Of a DNA stretch of 64,000 nucleotides, positions 26,121-33,731 are shown in pieces; the stretch's first letter is position 1; every line of letters starts with the position of its first letter. The position numbers and the translations under genes are program-made. The notes beneath the pieces are model-generated. The model was not told the origin of the DNA, made no database searches, and saw only the letters and a program-made list of their open reading frames with translations. This stretch comes from Sphingomonadales bacterium (GTDB lineage: Bacteria; Pseudomonadota; Alphaproteobacteria; Sphingomonadales; Sphingomonadaceae), in NCBI GenBank assembly GCA_004173185.1, contig SEFZ01000014.1, forward strand, positions 1 to 64,000, read 5' to 3'.

Positions 26121-26482
26121 TGCAACCCGATCAGGATTTCGCCGCCTTCGTTGCCGAGGGTCGCTTCATGCTCCAGCGATCGAAGAGCAGTGGCGCGTTC
26201 GTATATTATCCGCGCGTGCTCGTGCCGGGCATGGGCGAGACCGATCTCGAATGGGTCGAGGCGTCGGGCGATGGCGTCGTCTATTCGACAACGGTGGTGC
26301 GCAACAAGCCGCCGACGCCAGACTATAATGTCGCAATTATCGATCTGGCCGAAGGCGTGCGGATGATGAGCCGCGTCGTCGATATGGACCCTGCTGACGT
26401 GACGATCGGGATGAAGGTGAAGGCAAAGATCGGCGAGATAGACGGCGTTGCCGCGGTCATCTTTACGGGAGTGGTCGCATGA
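26120..26482 (+). CDS. DUF35 OB-fold protein, partner of thiolase-like enzyme, zinc cysteines lost
   Basis: A 120-residue DUF35 protein. The family has a rubredoxin-like zinc ribbon (CxxCG then PRxxCPxCG) followed by an OB fold. The framework residues are intact (SSGAFVYYPR, VPGMGETDLEW) but all four zinc ligands are replaced: Ser21, Ser24, Val35 and Met38. The OB fold (VVYSTTVVRN, YNVAIIDLAEGVRMMSRVV) looks normal. It is fused by TGATG and ATGA junctions to the synthetase before and the thiolase-like gene after, the arrangement of ChsH2-DUF35/Ltp2-type aldolase complexes. It is therefore probably a structural subunit that has given up zinc. Confidence 0.8.
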   Translation: MQPDQDFAAFVAEGRFMLQRSKSSGAFVYYPRVLVPGMGETDLEWVEASGDGVVYSTTVVRNKPPTPDYNVAIIDLAEGVRMMSRVVDMDPADVTIGMKVKAKIGEIDGVAAVIFTGVVA

Positions 26483-27630
26483 GCTTCCCACGCGGAAAGA
26501 CCGCCATTGTCGGTGCAGCAACCTTCGGGATGGGATCGGCACCCGGCTATTCGGCGACCGAATTGCTCGCCAAGGCATCGCTCGCGGCGATCGCCGATGC
26601 AGGGCTGAGCGTAAGCGATATCGATGGCGTGTTCGCAATCATGCCGCAAGACCCGTTCACGGCGATGAGCGTGCCCGAATATCTGGGCATCCGCCCGAAG
26701 ATTACCGAGACGACCAGGACCGGTGGTTCGTCGTTCCAGATTCACGCAATGTGGGCGGCGCTGGCGCTGGAGGCAGGGCTCTGCGACGCGGTGCTGATCG
26801 CATATGGCAGCAACCAGCGCTCGGCATCAGGCGGGCTGATGTCGAGCGGGGCGGCACCGTTCCCGTACGAACAGATTTACAAGCCACGGAATCCGCCGAG
26901 CTCCTACGCGCTGGCGGCGGCGCGCCACATGCACGAATATGGCACGACGCGCGAACACCTCGCCGAAGTTGCGGTGGCAGCGCGGAAATGGGCGCAGCGC
27001 AACCCCGATGCCTTTATGCGCGATCCGTTGAGCATAGAGGATGTGCTCGGCGCGCGGATGGTATCCGATCCGCTGACGGTGCGCGATTGCTGTCTGGTGA
27101 CGGACGGCGCAGCGGCGGTGGTGATGACGCGGGCTGACCGTGCGCGTGATCTGCCGCAACCTCCGGCGTATCTGCTCGGAGCTGCATCGGCGACTTGGTT
27201 CAAGAACATTTCGTCCGCCGAGGATCTCACCGTTACTGCCGCGACCGAGGCGGGAGCACGCGCCTATGAGCAGGCCGGGGTGAAGCCTTCCGACATCGAC
27301 GTCGTGCAAGTCTATGATGCGTTCACGATCAACACGATCCTGTTCCTGGAGGATCTGGGATTCTGCCCGAAGGGGGAGGGTGGGCGCTTCGTCGCCGATG
27401 GCGGCATCGCACCCGGCGGAAGGCTGGCAGTCAATACCAATGGTGGTGGCCTTAGCTGCGTGCATCCCGGCATGTACGGGCTCTTCACGATGGTCGAGGC
27501 AGTGACCCAGTTGCGCGGAAGCGCTGGCGATCGTCAGGTGGCTGGCGCGAAACTGGCGCTGGCGCATGGCAATGGCGGCACCTTGTCCAGCCAGGCGGTG
27601 ACGATCTTTGGTACGGCGGAGACACTCTGA
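26479..27630 (+). CDS. Thiolase-like lipid-transfer protein, retro-aldolase candidate
   Basis: A 383-residue thiolase-fold protein of the SCP2-thiolase/Ltp2 group. The nucleophilic cysteine of thiolases is absent: the aligned segment is TGGSS at residues 81-85. VVQVYDAFTINTILFLEDLGFC and NTNGGGLSCVHPGMYG are present, the regions that hold the tyrosine and histidine/cysteine residues used by side-chain aldolases. Ltp2-type enzymes cleave a beta-hydroxyacyl-CoA by retro-aldol reaction, releasing acetyl- or propionyl-CoA and a ketone or aldehyde, and need a DUF35 partner, which is encoded directly upstream with a 4-base overlap. The retro-aldol role is inferred from these parallels. Confidence 0.8.
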   Translation: MSFPRGKTAIVGAATFGMGSAPGYSATELLAKASLAAIADAGLSVSDIDGVFAIMPQDPFTAMSVPEYLGIRPKITETTRTGGSSFQIHAMWAALALEAGLCDAVLIAYGSNQRSASGGLMSSGAAPFPYEQIYKPRNPPSSYALAAARHMHEYGTTREHLAEVAVAARKWAQRNPDAFMRDPLSIEDVLGARMVSDPLTVRDCCLVTDGAAAVVMTRADRARDLPQPPAYLLGAASATWFKNISSAEDLTVTAATEAGARAYEQAGVKPSDIDVVQVYDAFTINTILFLEDLGFCPKGEGGRFVADGGIAPGGRLAVNTNGGGLSCVHPGMYGLFTMVEAVTQLRGSAGDRQVAGAKLALAHGNGGTLSSQAVTIFGTAETL

Positions 27631-28484
27631 TGCCGTTGAATGCAGAGTATGTCCTGGCGCGCAGCTTCGAGCCGGTCGAGACCGCGATCCCCGATCGCGA
27701 TGTGATGTTCTATGCCCTGTCGATCGGGCTGGGGCGTGATCCGATGGACGCGCATGATTTGCGCTATGTCTATGAGAAGGACCTCAGGGTTTTTCCAACG
27801 ATGCCGATCGTGGTGGGGCATCCGGGCAACTGGATGGTCGATCCGTCGACGGGTATCACCCGGACGATGGTGGTCCACGGCGCACAGCGGCTGACGACGT
27901 TCCGCGATCTGCCGGTTGGCGGCACCGTGGTCACCACCAACAAAGTGACGGAGATCTGGGACAAGGGCGAGAAGGGCGCGGTGATGGATATGCGCCGCGA
28001 GACCTTTGATAAAGCGAGCGGCGATCTTATCGCGCGCAGCGATTCGAGCGTGTTCTGCCGCGCCGATGGCGGCTTTGGCGGACCATCGGGCGAGAGCCAT
28101 GCATTCCTGGCGGTGCCGGAGCGCGCAGCGGATCGATCGATCGAAATGCCGACCGAGCCAAGCATGGCGCTGTTTTATCGCCTCAACAATGATCGTAATC
28201 CGCTCCACGCCGAACCTGCATTCGCCGCAAGAGCCGGCTTTTCGCGGCCGATCCTGCATGGTCTCGCGACCTATGGCGTGGCCGGCGTGGCGCTTTCAAA
28301 GGCATTTCCGGAACGGTCGCTCCACGCCGTGGAAGCGCGTTTCTCGAAGCCGGTATTTCCCGGTGAAACGCTCGCAGTCGATCTCTGGGAGGAAAGCGAC
28401 GGCGTTGCGTTCCGTGCCCGTGTGCCCAGTCGCGATGTCACGGTGCTGGATCGCGGACGCGCCACCTTCCTTCCCAATCAATAA
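27630..28484 (+). CDS. MaoC-family enoyl-CoA hydratase (double hotdog)
   Basis: A 284-residue protein with two hotdog halves. The second half carries the hydratase-2 motif YRLNNDRNPLHAEPAFA (catalytic Asp and His) followed by GFSRPILHGLATYGVAG. The first half has PTMPIVVGHPG and VVHGAQRLTTFRDLP and lacks the motif, as in other fused enzymes. It starts in a TGATG junction with the aldolase gene. It would hydrate the enoyl-CoA that is then cleaved by the upstream aldolase, as in the ChsH/MaoC step of steroid side-chain loss. Confidence 0.85.
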   Translation: MPLNAEYVLARSFEPVETAIPDRDVMFYALSIGLGRDPMDAHDLRYVYEKDLRVFPTMPIVVGHPGNWMVDPSTGITRTMVVHGAQRLTTFRDLPVGGTVVTTNKVTEIWDKGEKGAVMDMRRETFDKASGDLIARSDSSVFCRADGGFGGPSGESHAFLAVPERAADRSIEMPTEPSMALFYRLNNDRNPLHAEPAFAARAGFSRPILHGLATYGVAGVALSKAFPERSLHAVEARFSKPVFPGETLAVDLWEESDGVAFRARVPSRDVTVLDRGRATFLPNQ

Positions 28485-28499
28485 AAGCCGGAGAGGCCG

Positions 28500-28817
28500 A
28501 TGCCAAAACTGATCGTTGTCACGCGGGAAGGCGAGGAGCTAGTGCTCGAAGGCCAATCCGGCTTGAGCGTCATGGAAATCATTCGCGAGAATGGTGTCGA
28601 TGAATTGCTCGCGCTGTGCGGGGGCTGTTGCAGCTGCGCGACTTGCCATGTGCATATCGATCCGGATTTTTCCGGTGAGCTTCCATCGATGAGCGACGAC
28701 GAGAATGACCTGCTGGAAAGCTCGTCGGATCGCAACCAATTGTCGCGCCTCGCCTGCCAGCTTGCATTTTCCGATGCGCTCGACGGGCTTCGCGTGTCGA
28801 TCGCCAAGGAAGATTGA
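28500..28817 (+). CDS. 2Fe-2S ferredoxin, adrenodoxin type
   Basis: A 105-residue ferredoxin with Cys40-x5-Cys46-x2-Cys49 and Cys86 as cluster ligands, plus extra Cys43 and Cys44 within the loop. This spacing is the vertebrate/putidaredoxin type that passes electrons to cytochrome P450s or oxygenases. It is the last gene of the 12.5-kb operon, 15 bases after the MaoC gene. No P450, oxygenase or ferredoxin reductase is in the window, so its partner must be encoded elsewhere. The stop is 3 bases from the convergent dehydrogenase. Confidence 0.9.
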   Translation: MPKLIVVTREGEELVLEGQSGLSVMEIIRENGVDELLALCGGCCSCATCHVHIDPDFSGELPSMSDDENDLLESSSDRNQLSRLACQLAFSDALDGLRVSIAKED

Positions 28818-28820
28818 GGG

Positions 28821-29567
28821 TCAGTTTTCCAGACCGGCAACGCGCCCCAGCTCTCCAGTGTCGATGCCGGCGCTGGCGGCGACGTCAAGGCAGACCGCCA
28901 CGTCCTTACGGATAAATCGCTCCGCATGGGCCGCGAAGGTTTCCGCGCCCACCGGGCACATCAATTCGATCGCGCGGCTGGCACCGCTGCACTGGAGCAG
29001 TGGCCCGAGCTTGCCGTCGAGCAGGCGAGCGGCGTCGCGGGCCAGCCGTACATGCGCCGCGAAGAGCAGATTGTTGACCAGCTTGACCTGCTGCCCCGCC
29101 CCCAGCGGCCCGGTGTGCAGGATGGGATCGGCATAGGCTTCCAGCACAGGGCGGCAGCGCTCGAGCGTGGCTTCCTCACCACCGACCAGCAGCGTGACCG
29201 TGCCAGCCGCAATGTCTCGCGCGGTGCCGCTGAACGGCGCGTCGATGATCGCGCCGCGATGGCCGATGCCAATCGCGGTGTCCGGTCGTCCGGTGGTGTG
29301 GAGAATGATCGTCGCATCGGCTGGCAGCGCCGCGAGGAACCGATCGTCGATCACCTCGCGCACTTGCTGATCGTTGAACAGGCAGATGATGACGAATCTG
29401 GCGTCGCGCACTGCATCGATCACGGATGACTTGATCGCGACACCGCGTTCGCTGGCCCATGCGAGATGTTTCGGCCCGCGCGGATGGATCGCCAGCGGAT
29501 GCCCGGCTGCGATAAGCCGCTCGGCCACCGCCATGCCCATTTCGCCCAGGCCGACCAAGGCGATCAT
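28821..29567 (-). CDS. NAD(P)-binding beta-hydroxyacid dehydrogenase-like protein
   Basis: A 248-residue member of the 6-phosphogluconate/3-hydroxyisobutyrate dehydrogenase family: VGLGEMGMAVAERL for nucleotide binding, DAPFSGTARDIAAGTVTLLVGG for the substrate loop and GPLGAGQQVKLVNNLL with the catalytic lysine. It is shorter than the usual 290 residues, the loss being at the C-terminal helical domain. It lies 39 bases behind the dehydrogenase at 29607 and is probably co-transcribed. It may reduce or oxidise a beta-hydroxyacid or act as an imine reductase. Confidence 0.75.
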   Translation of the reverse strand: MIALVGLGEMGMAVAERLIAAGHPLAIHPRGPKHLAWASERGVAIKSSVIDAVRDARFVIICLFNDQQVREVIDDRFLAALPADATIILHTTGRPDTAIGIGHRGAIIDAPFSGTARDIAAGTVTLLVGGEEATLERCRPVLEAYADPILHTGPLGAGQQVKLVNNLLFAAHVRLARDAARLLDGKLGPLLQCSGASRAIELMCPVGAETFAAHAERFIRKDVAVCLDVAASAGIDTGELGRVAGLEN

Positions 29568-29606
29568 GACAAATTTCCGCCGGACAATGCAGTCATCCCA
29601 CGCTCC

Positions 29607-30371
29607 TCAGCGCATTTGCAGCACGCCGCCATCGACCGGGAATATCTGGCCGGTCATGAAGCGCGAATCTTCGGAAGCCAGGAACGCAATCAGGGGCACC
29701 AGATCCGTCTCGATATCGCCAAGCTTGCCGCCAAGCGGGATGCCGACCCGAAGCGCCGCGTCGTGCACCGCGAGTTGCTCGGGGGACATTGCGGCGCGCG
29801 TCTTGTCGTACATTGGCGTCCAGATTGCCGGGGCGATGCCGTTGACGCGGATATTGTAGCGGCCCCATTCCACTGCGATCGAGCGGATCCACGCGACAAC
29901 GGCGCCCTTGGACGCGGCATAAGCGGCCTTGTTGGGATAACCCTTCACGCCCGCCGATGAAGCGAAGTTGACGATTGCGCCGCCCTTGTCCTTCAGATGG
30001 GGGAATACCGCCTGGTTCATCAGGAAGGTGCCGGTGGCGTTGATCGTCATCACCTGTTGCCACTGGTCGAGCGGGATCGCTTCGGCGGCGGCGCCCGGTG
30101 CAACCCCGGCCGCATGGATCAAGACGTCGAGCCCGCTTAATAGCGCCACCGCCTGCTCGACGGCAGCGTCCACGGAGTGCTTGTCGGATACATCCACCGC
30201 GATGAAACCCGCGCCCGCCTCGGTCGCGACCGAGGTGCCCATAACAGCGTTGAGATCGAGCGAGACGACCGACGCGCCCAGCCGGGTCAAGGCGCGGACA
30301 ATGCCTTCGCCCATTCCACTGGCACCACCGGTCACGATGATGCGGCGGCCCTTCAATGACTGATCTGTCAC
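29607..30371 (-). CDS. Short-chain dehydrogenase/reductase
   Basis: A 254-residue SDR with VTGGASGMGEGI, HAAGVAPGA, FASSAGVKGYPNKAAYAASKGAV and the C-terminal SRFMTGQIFPVDGGVLQMR. I place the start at a GTG (30371) because GGGAGAGACGC lies just upstream and the homologous N-terminus begins here; the open frame to 30479 crosses the promoter. It is a close paralogue of the enzyme at 10070-10840. Its promoter carries the same operator-like array as the one at 1841. Confidence 0.8.
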   Translation of the reverse strand: MTDQSLKGRRIIVTGGASGMGEGIVRALTRLGASVVSLDLNAVMGTSVATEAGAGFIAVDVSDKHSVDAAVEQAVALLSGLDVLIHAAGVAPGAAAEAIPLDQWQQVMTINATGTFLMNQAVFPHLKDKGGAIVNFASSAGVKGYPNKAAYAASKGAVVAWIRSIAVEWGRYNIRVNGIAPAIWTPMYDKTRAAMSPEQLAVHDAALRVGIPLGGKLGDIETDLVPLIAFLASEDSRFMTGQIFPVDGGVLQMR

Positions 30372-30409
30372 GCGTCTCTCCCTGGTGCCAATGCTATCAG
30401 CAGCGTGCC

Positions 30410-30460
30410 GTCCAGCGGATCGTGGTTGTGATGAGTGATGGGCACCGCTCGGACATGATC
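30410..30460. promoter_or_regulatory. Operator-like array, second copy
   Basis: GTCCAGCGGATC is followed by TTGTGATGA and, 11 bases later, CGCTCGGACAT. The first 25 bases match the array at 1841 at 22 positions, and the spacing to the inverted half-site is the same apart from one inserted base. It lies 39 bases upstream of the dehydrogenase start at 30371. Confidence 0.55.
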
Positions 30461-30508
30461 CGCACTGCCTCTCGATCACAGCCAGCGGATAGTCCGTATG
30501 GCGGTAGA

Positions 30509-31498
30509 TTAAGGGAGGCGGACCAGCCGTTTACCGATGCCTGTGCCCTTCAGCATGTCGAGATAGGCAGCGGGCGCATTCTCCAGGCCGTCGACGATCG
30601 TTTCGCTATGCTTGATCCGGCCGCGCTCCACGCCCTCGCGCAGTTCAGCGAGTGCGGGCGCGAACAAATGCGGATGCTCGGCGGTGATGAACCCGCGCAG
30701 CGTCAGGCCGCGATACAGCAACGCCTTGAAGTTGCTCAACGCCAGCGGGTGCTCATGATTATAGTGCGCGGCGAGCCCACAGAGCATGATGCGGCCACCC
30801 TGCGCCATCGACGCTAGCGCAGCGTCCAGACCCGCGCCGCCGACATTCTCGAACAGGATGTGGATGCCATCGGGCGCAGCCGCCGCAATGCGTCCGGCAA
30901 GATCGGGGAGGCGATGGTCGAGGCAGGCGTCGAAACCCAGCACGCCGATCACATGGTCGCATTTGTCCGGGCCTCCGGCCATGCCGATCACGCGCAATCC
31001 ACGTGCCTTGGCAATCTGGCCGACGACACTGCCGACCGGCCCGCTGGCGGCGGAGACGAGCAGCGTCTGGCCCGGCTGCGGATGGGCCAGATGCAGTCCG
31101 ACCCAGGCGGTGATCCCCGAACGGCCAAGAATGCCGAGGATCAGGCTGGCGGGATCCAGATCGGCTGGCACGCGCTCGGCCTGGAGCGCGTCGATCGCCT
31201 GCACGCTTTGCCACCGGGCCACCGCGGTAACGACGTCACCGAGCAAAAATTCAGCTGTGCGGGACTCGATCACGTCGCCGACGATGCGGCCATATACGGT
31301 GCCGTCCACCCAGCCGCTGACCTCGCCGATCCAGGTGCGCATCGGTCGGCTGAGATAGGGGTCGAGCGATAGAAAACGGGTCCGGACGAGTATCTGGCCC
31401 TCGCCGGGAATTGGCATCTCCGCGGGCGCGATTTCAAAATCGTCGAGCGTCAACGTCTCCGTTCGCCCTCTCATCCGCCAATATCCATTCGCCGTCAT
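30509..31498 (-). CDS. NADP-dependent oxidoreductase, zinc-free MDR family
   Basis: A 329-residue medium-chain reductase of the leukotriene B4 dehydrogenase/prostaglandin reductase group. It has LSLDPYLSRPMR, LGRSGITAWVGL, the nucleotide loop VSAASGPVGSVVGQIAKARG and ENVGGAGLDAAL, and no zinc cysteines. The ATG at 31498 is preceded by GGAGG. Relatives reduce alpha,beta-unsaturated ketones and aldehydes. It is a single gene, separated by 137 bases from the next minus-strand gene, and divergent from the thiolase at 31702. Confidence 0.85.
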   Translation of the reverse strand: MTANGYWRMRGRTETLTLDDFEIAPAEMPIPGEGQILVRTRFLSLDPYLSRPMRTWIGEVSGWVDGTVYGRIVGDVIESRTAEFLLGDVVTAVARWQSVQAIDALQAERVPADLDPASLILGILGRSGITAWVGLHLAHPQPGQTLLVSAASGPVGSVVGQIAKARGLRVIGMAGGPDKCDHVIGVLGFDACLDHRLPDLAGRIAAAAPDGIHILFENVGGAGLDAALASMAQGGRIMLCGLAAHYNHEHPLALSNFKALLYRGLTLRGFITAEHPHLFAPALAELREGVERGRIKHSETIVDGLENAPAAYLDMLKGTGIGKRLVRLP

Positions 31499-31628
31499 TC
31501 GCAATGCCTCCGCGGCCAGACGATAGCCGCATGGATGGACGAGGCGAGTATCGCGACCGAGCCAATATATATGCGATGGAAGGCGCGGCTGAGCGCAGCA
31601 CATGCTTGCGCAATCCGGTCGGCTCTTG

Positions 31629-31649
31629 AAACTGACGGTCTGTCGGTTT
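31629..31649. promoter_or_regulatory. TetR-type inverted repeat in divergent promoter
   Basis: AAACTGAC, five bases, then GTCGGTTT; the arms match at 7 of 8 positions. It sits 53 bases upstream of the thiolase start and 131 bases upstream of the oxidoreductase start. The GAC-5-GTC core is like operators of TetR-family fatty-acid and aromatic-acid regulators. Confidence 0.45.
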
Positions 31650-31701
31650 TAGACGTATGACAGGGGCCGGCATGGCTCCGATGCCCAAGAGGATTCTGTT
31701 C

Positions 31702-32874
31702 ATGTCTTCACCCGTGATCGTCAGCGCAGTCCGCACCGCGGTTGCCACCGCCCGCAAGGGCACGCTCGCAAACACCAGCGGCGAGACGCTCGCGCTTACC
31801 ATCTTGAAGGCCGTGGTCGCCCGTTCGGGTGTCGATCCCGATCTGGTCGACGACGTGATCTTTGCCGAGTCACTATATGGCGGCGGCGCGCTCGCGCGGC
31901 ATGCGGCGGTTGAGGCGGGGATGTTCAAGGCAGGCGGGATGGCGCTCAATCGTCATTGCGCGGGCAGCCTTTCGTCGGTTGGCGTCGCTGCGGCGTCGGT
32001 AATGTCGGGGATGGAGCGGCTCGTGGTGGCGGGCGGCGTCATGTCGATCTCGACCGGACCGAAGATGAGCCGCCGCGTGCCCGGCACCGAGGAAGTGAAG
32101 GAATTCTGGATGCCGCCTACGCATCCCGACAGCGCCGAGGCGCCTAATCTCGATATGTCGATCACGGTGGGCTGGAACACTGCCAAGGCAGCCGGCCTCA
32201 CTCGCGAAGATCAGGATGCGTGGGCAGTCCGGTCGCACCAGCGCGCGGTTGCCGCGATCGATGCAGGCCAGTTCGTCGACGAGATCGTGCCGGTGCAGGC
32301 GCTGATGGCGGATGGCTCGACGGTAGAGTTCAAGGTCGACGAGCATCCGCGCCGCGATTCGAGCCTGGAGAAACTCGCCAGCCTCAAGATTCTGCATCCC
32401 GAGATCGAGGGCTTTTCGATCACCGCCGGCAATGCCAGCGGGATCAACGATGCCGCTTCGGCGCTGATGATCACCACCGACACCGTCGCGGCGGGCGAGG
32501 GCCTGGCCGTGATGGCGAAGCTGCGCGGCTGGACGGCGATCGGCGTGGATCCGAAGAATACCGGGCTGGCCGCGCTTGAGGCGATCACCAAGCTTTTGGC
32601 GCGTACCGGGGTCAAGCAGTCGGATGTGGCATTGTGGGAGATCAACGAGGCGTTCGCATCGGTGCCGCTGGCGGCATGCCGGATGCTGGGCATCGACGAG
32701 GAGACCGTGAATATCTCCGGCAGCGGCTGTTCGATCGGCCACCCGATCGCAGCGTCGGGCGGGCGGATGCTGACGACGCTGATCCATGACCTGAAGCGGC
32801 GCGGCGGCGGTATTGGCGTTGCCGCAATGTGCGCGGGCGGTGGTCAGGCCGGCGCGGTCATGGTCGAGGTCTGA
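31702..32874 (+). CDS. Thiolase (acetyl-CoA acyltransferase)
   Basis: A 390-residue thiolase with all catalytic parts: the nucleophile in RHCAGSLSS near residue 90, NEAFASVPLA, GSGCSIGHPIAASGGRML with the histidine, and MCAGGGQAG with the second cysteine. The ATG at 31702 has AGAGGA upstream; the open frame from 31657 is not supported. It would carry out thiolytic release of acetyl- or propionyl-CoA. A possible TetR operator lies in its promoter. It ends directly against the convergent aldolase gene. Confidence 0.9.
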   Translation: MSSPVIVSAVRTAVATARKGTLANTSGETLALTILKAVVARSGVDPDLVDDVIFAESLYGGGALARHAAVEAGMFKAGGMALNRHCAGSLSSVGVAAASVMSGMERLVVAGGVMSISTGPKMSRRVPGTEEVKEFWMPPTHPDSAEAPNLDMSITVGWNTAKAAGLTREDQDAWAVRSHQRAVAAIDAGQFVDEIVPVQALMADGSTVEFKVDEHPRRDSSLEKLASLKILHPEIEGFSITAGNASGINDAASALMITTDTVAAGEGLAVMAKLRGWTAIGVDPKNTGLAALEAITKLLARTGVKQSDVALWEINEAFASVPLAACRMLGIDEETVNISGSGCSIGHPIAASGGRMLTTLIHDLKRRGGGIGVAAMCAGGGQAGAVMVEV

Positions 32875-33621
32875 TCAGTCGCGATAGCCGGGATCGATCC
32901 GGTTGATCTGGCGGATCAAGGCGGGCCATTCGAGCCCGCCATCGACTGATACGTCACTGCTGCCAGTCTTTGGCTTGAACAATTCGGCGGTGCGCTGCTG
33001 GCTTTCTGCGCTCGGGATAATCGGGGCGCCGCCGGCCAGCGCCGCAACCTGGATCTGGCATGCCGTTTCCAGTCGCTGCATCAGCAGGAATGCCTCGGGT
33101 ATCGATCGGCCCACGGTCAACAGGCCATGATTGCGCAGGACCAGCGCGTCGTTGCTGCCCAGCGCGGCGATCAGGCGCACCCGCTCGCCGTCGTCGATCG
33201 CCGGCCCCTCGAAGTCGTGATAGCCGGTGCGACCGAAGAAGCGCAGCGCGGTCTGGCTGATCGGCATCAGCCCCTGCGGCATGCATGAAATTGCGACCCC
33301 GGCGCGCGTATGGGTGTGGATCACTGCCTGCGCATCGTCGCGCGCACCGTGCACGGCACTGTGGATCACATAGCCGGCGCGATTGATGCCGTAATCGGTG
33401 CTGCCAGCGTCAAGCACATTGCCTTCGATATCGATCTTCACCAGCGAACTTGCGGTGATCTCTTCATAGAGCAGGCCGAACGGGTTGATCAGCAATTCGT
33501 GATCGGTGCCGGGGATGCGCGCGGTGATGTGGTTGAAGATCAGATCGGTCATGCCGTAGCGCGCGACGAGGCGATAGCAGGCGGCGAGATCGATGCGGGT
33601 CTGGCGTTCTTCGTTGGTCAT
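32875..33621 (-). CDS. Class II aldolase/adducin-family protein
   Basis: A 248-residue class II aldolase fold protein. The zinc motif is HTHTRAG near residue 105 with a further histidine in LRNHGLL near residue 165, and NHITAR supplies the early segment. Members cleave sugar phosphates or decarboxylate/isomerise hydroxy acids; in catabolic clusters the true substrate is rarely known. The ATG at 33621 gives the usual family N-terminus. The stop touches the stop of the thiolase with no base between. Confidence 0.8.
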   Translation of the reverse strand: MTNEERQTRIDLAACYRLVARYGMTDLIFNHITARIPGTDHELLINPFGLLYEEITASSLVKIDIEGNVLDAGSTDYGINRAGYVIHSAVHGARDDAQAVIHTHTRAGVAISCMPQGLMPISQTALRFFGRTGYHDFEGPAIDDGERVRLIAALGSNDALVLRNHGLLTVGRSIPEAFLLMQRLETACQIQVAALAGGAPIIPSAESQQRTAELFKPKTGSSDVSVDGGLEWPALIRQINRIDPGYRD

Positions 33622-33731
33622 GATCTGAATGTGCGCGTGCGGGCCGCGCGGTACAATCAAAGAGCGCATCGCGGATGGGATGAATGTAGTCGCCCCTTTC
33701 GCGCGGCCGCGCGCTGCGGCAATCCTGAGCC

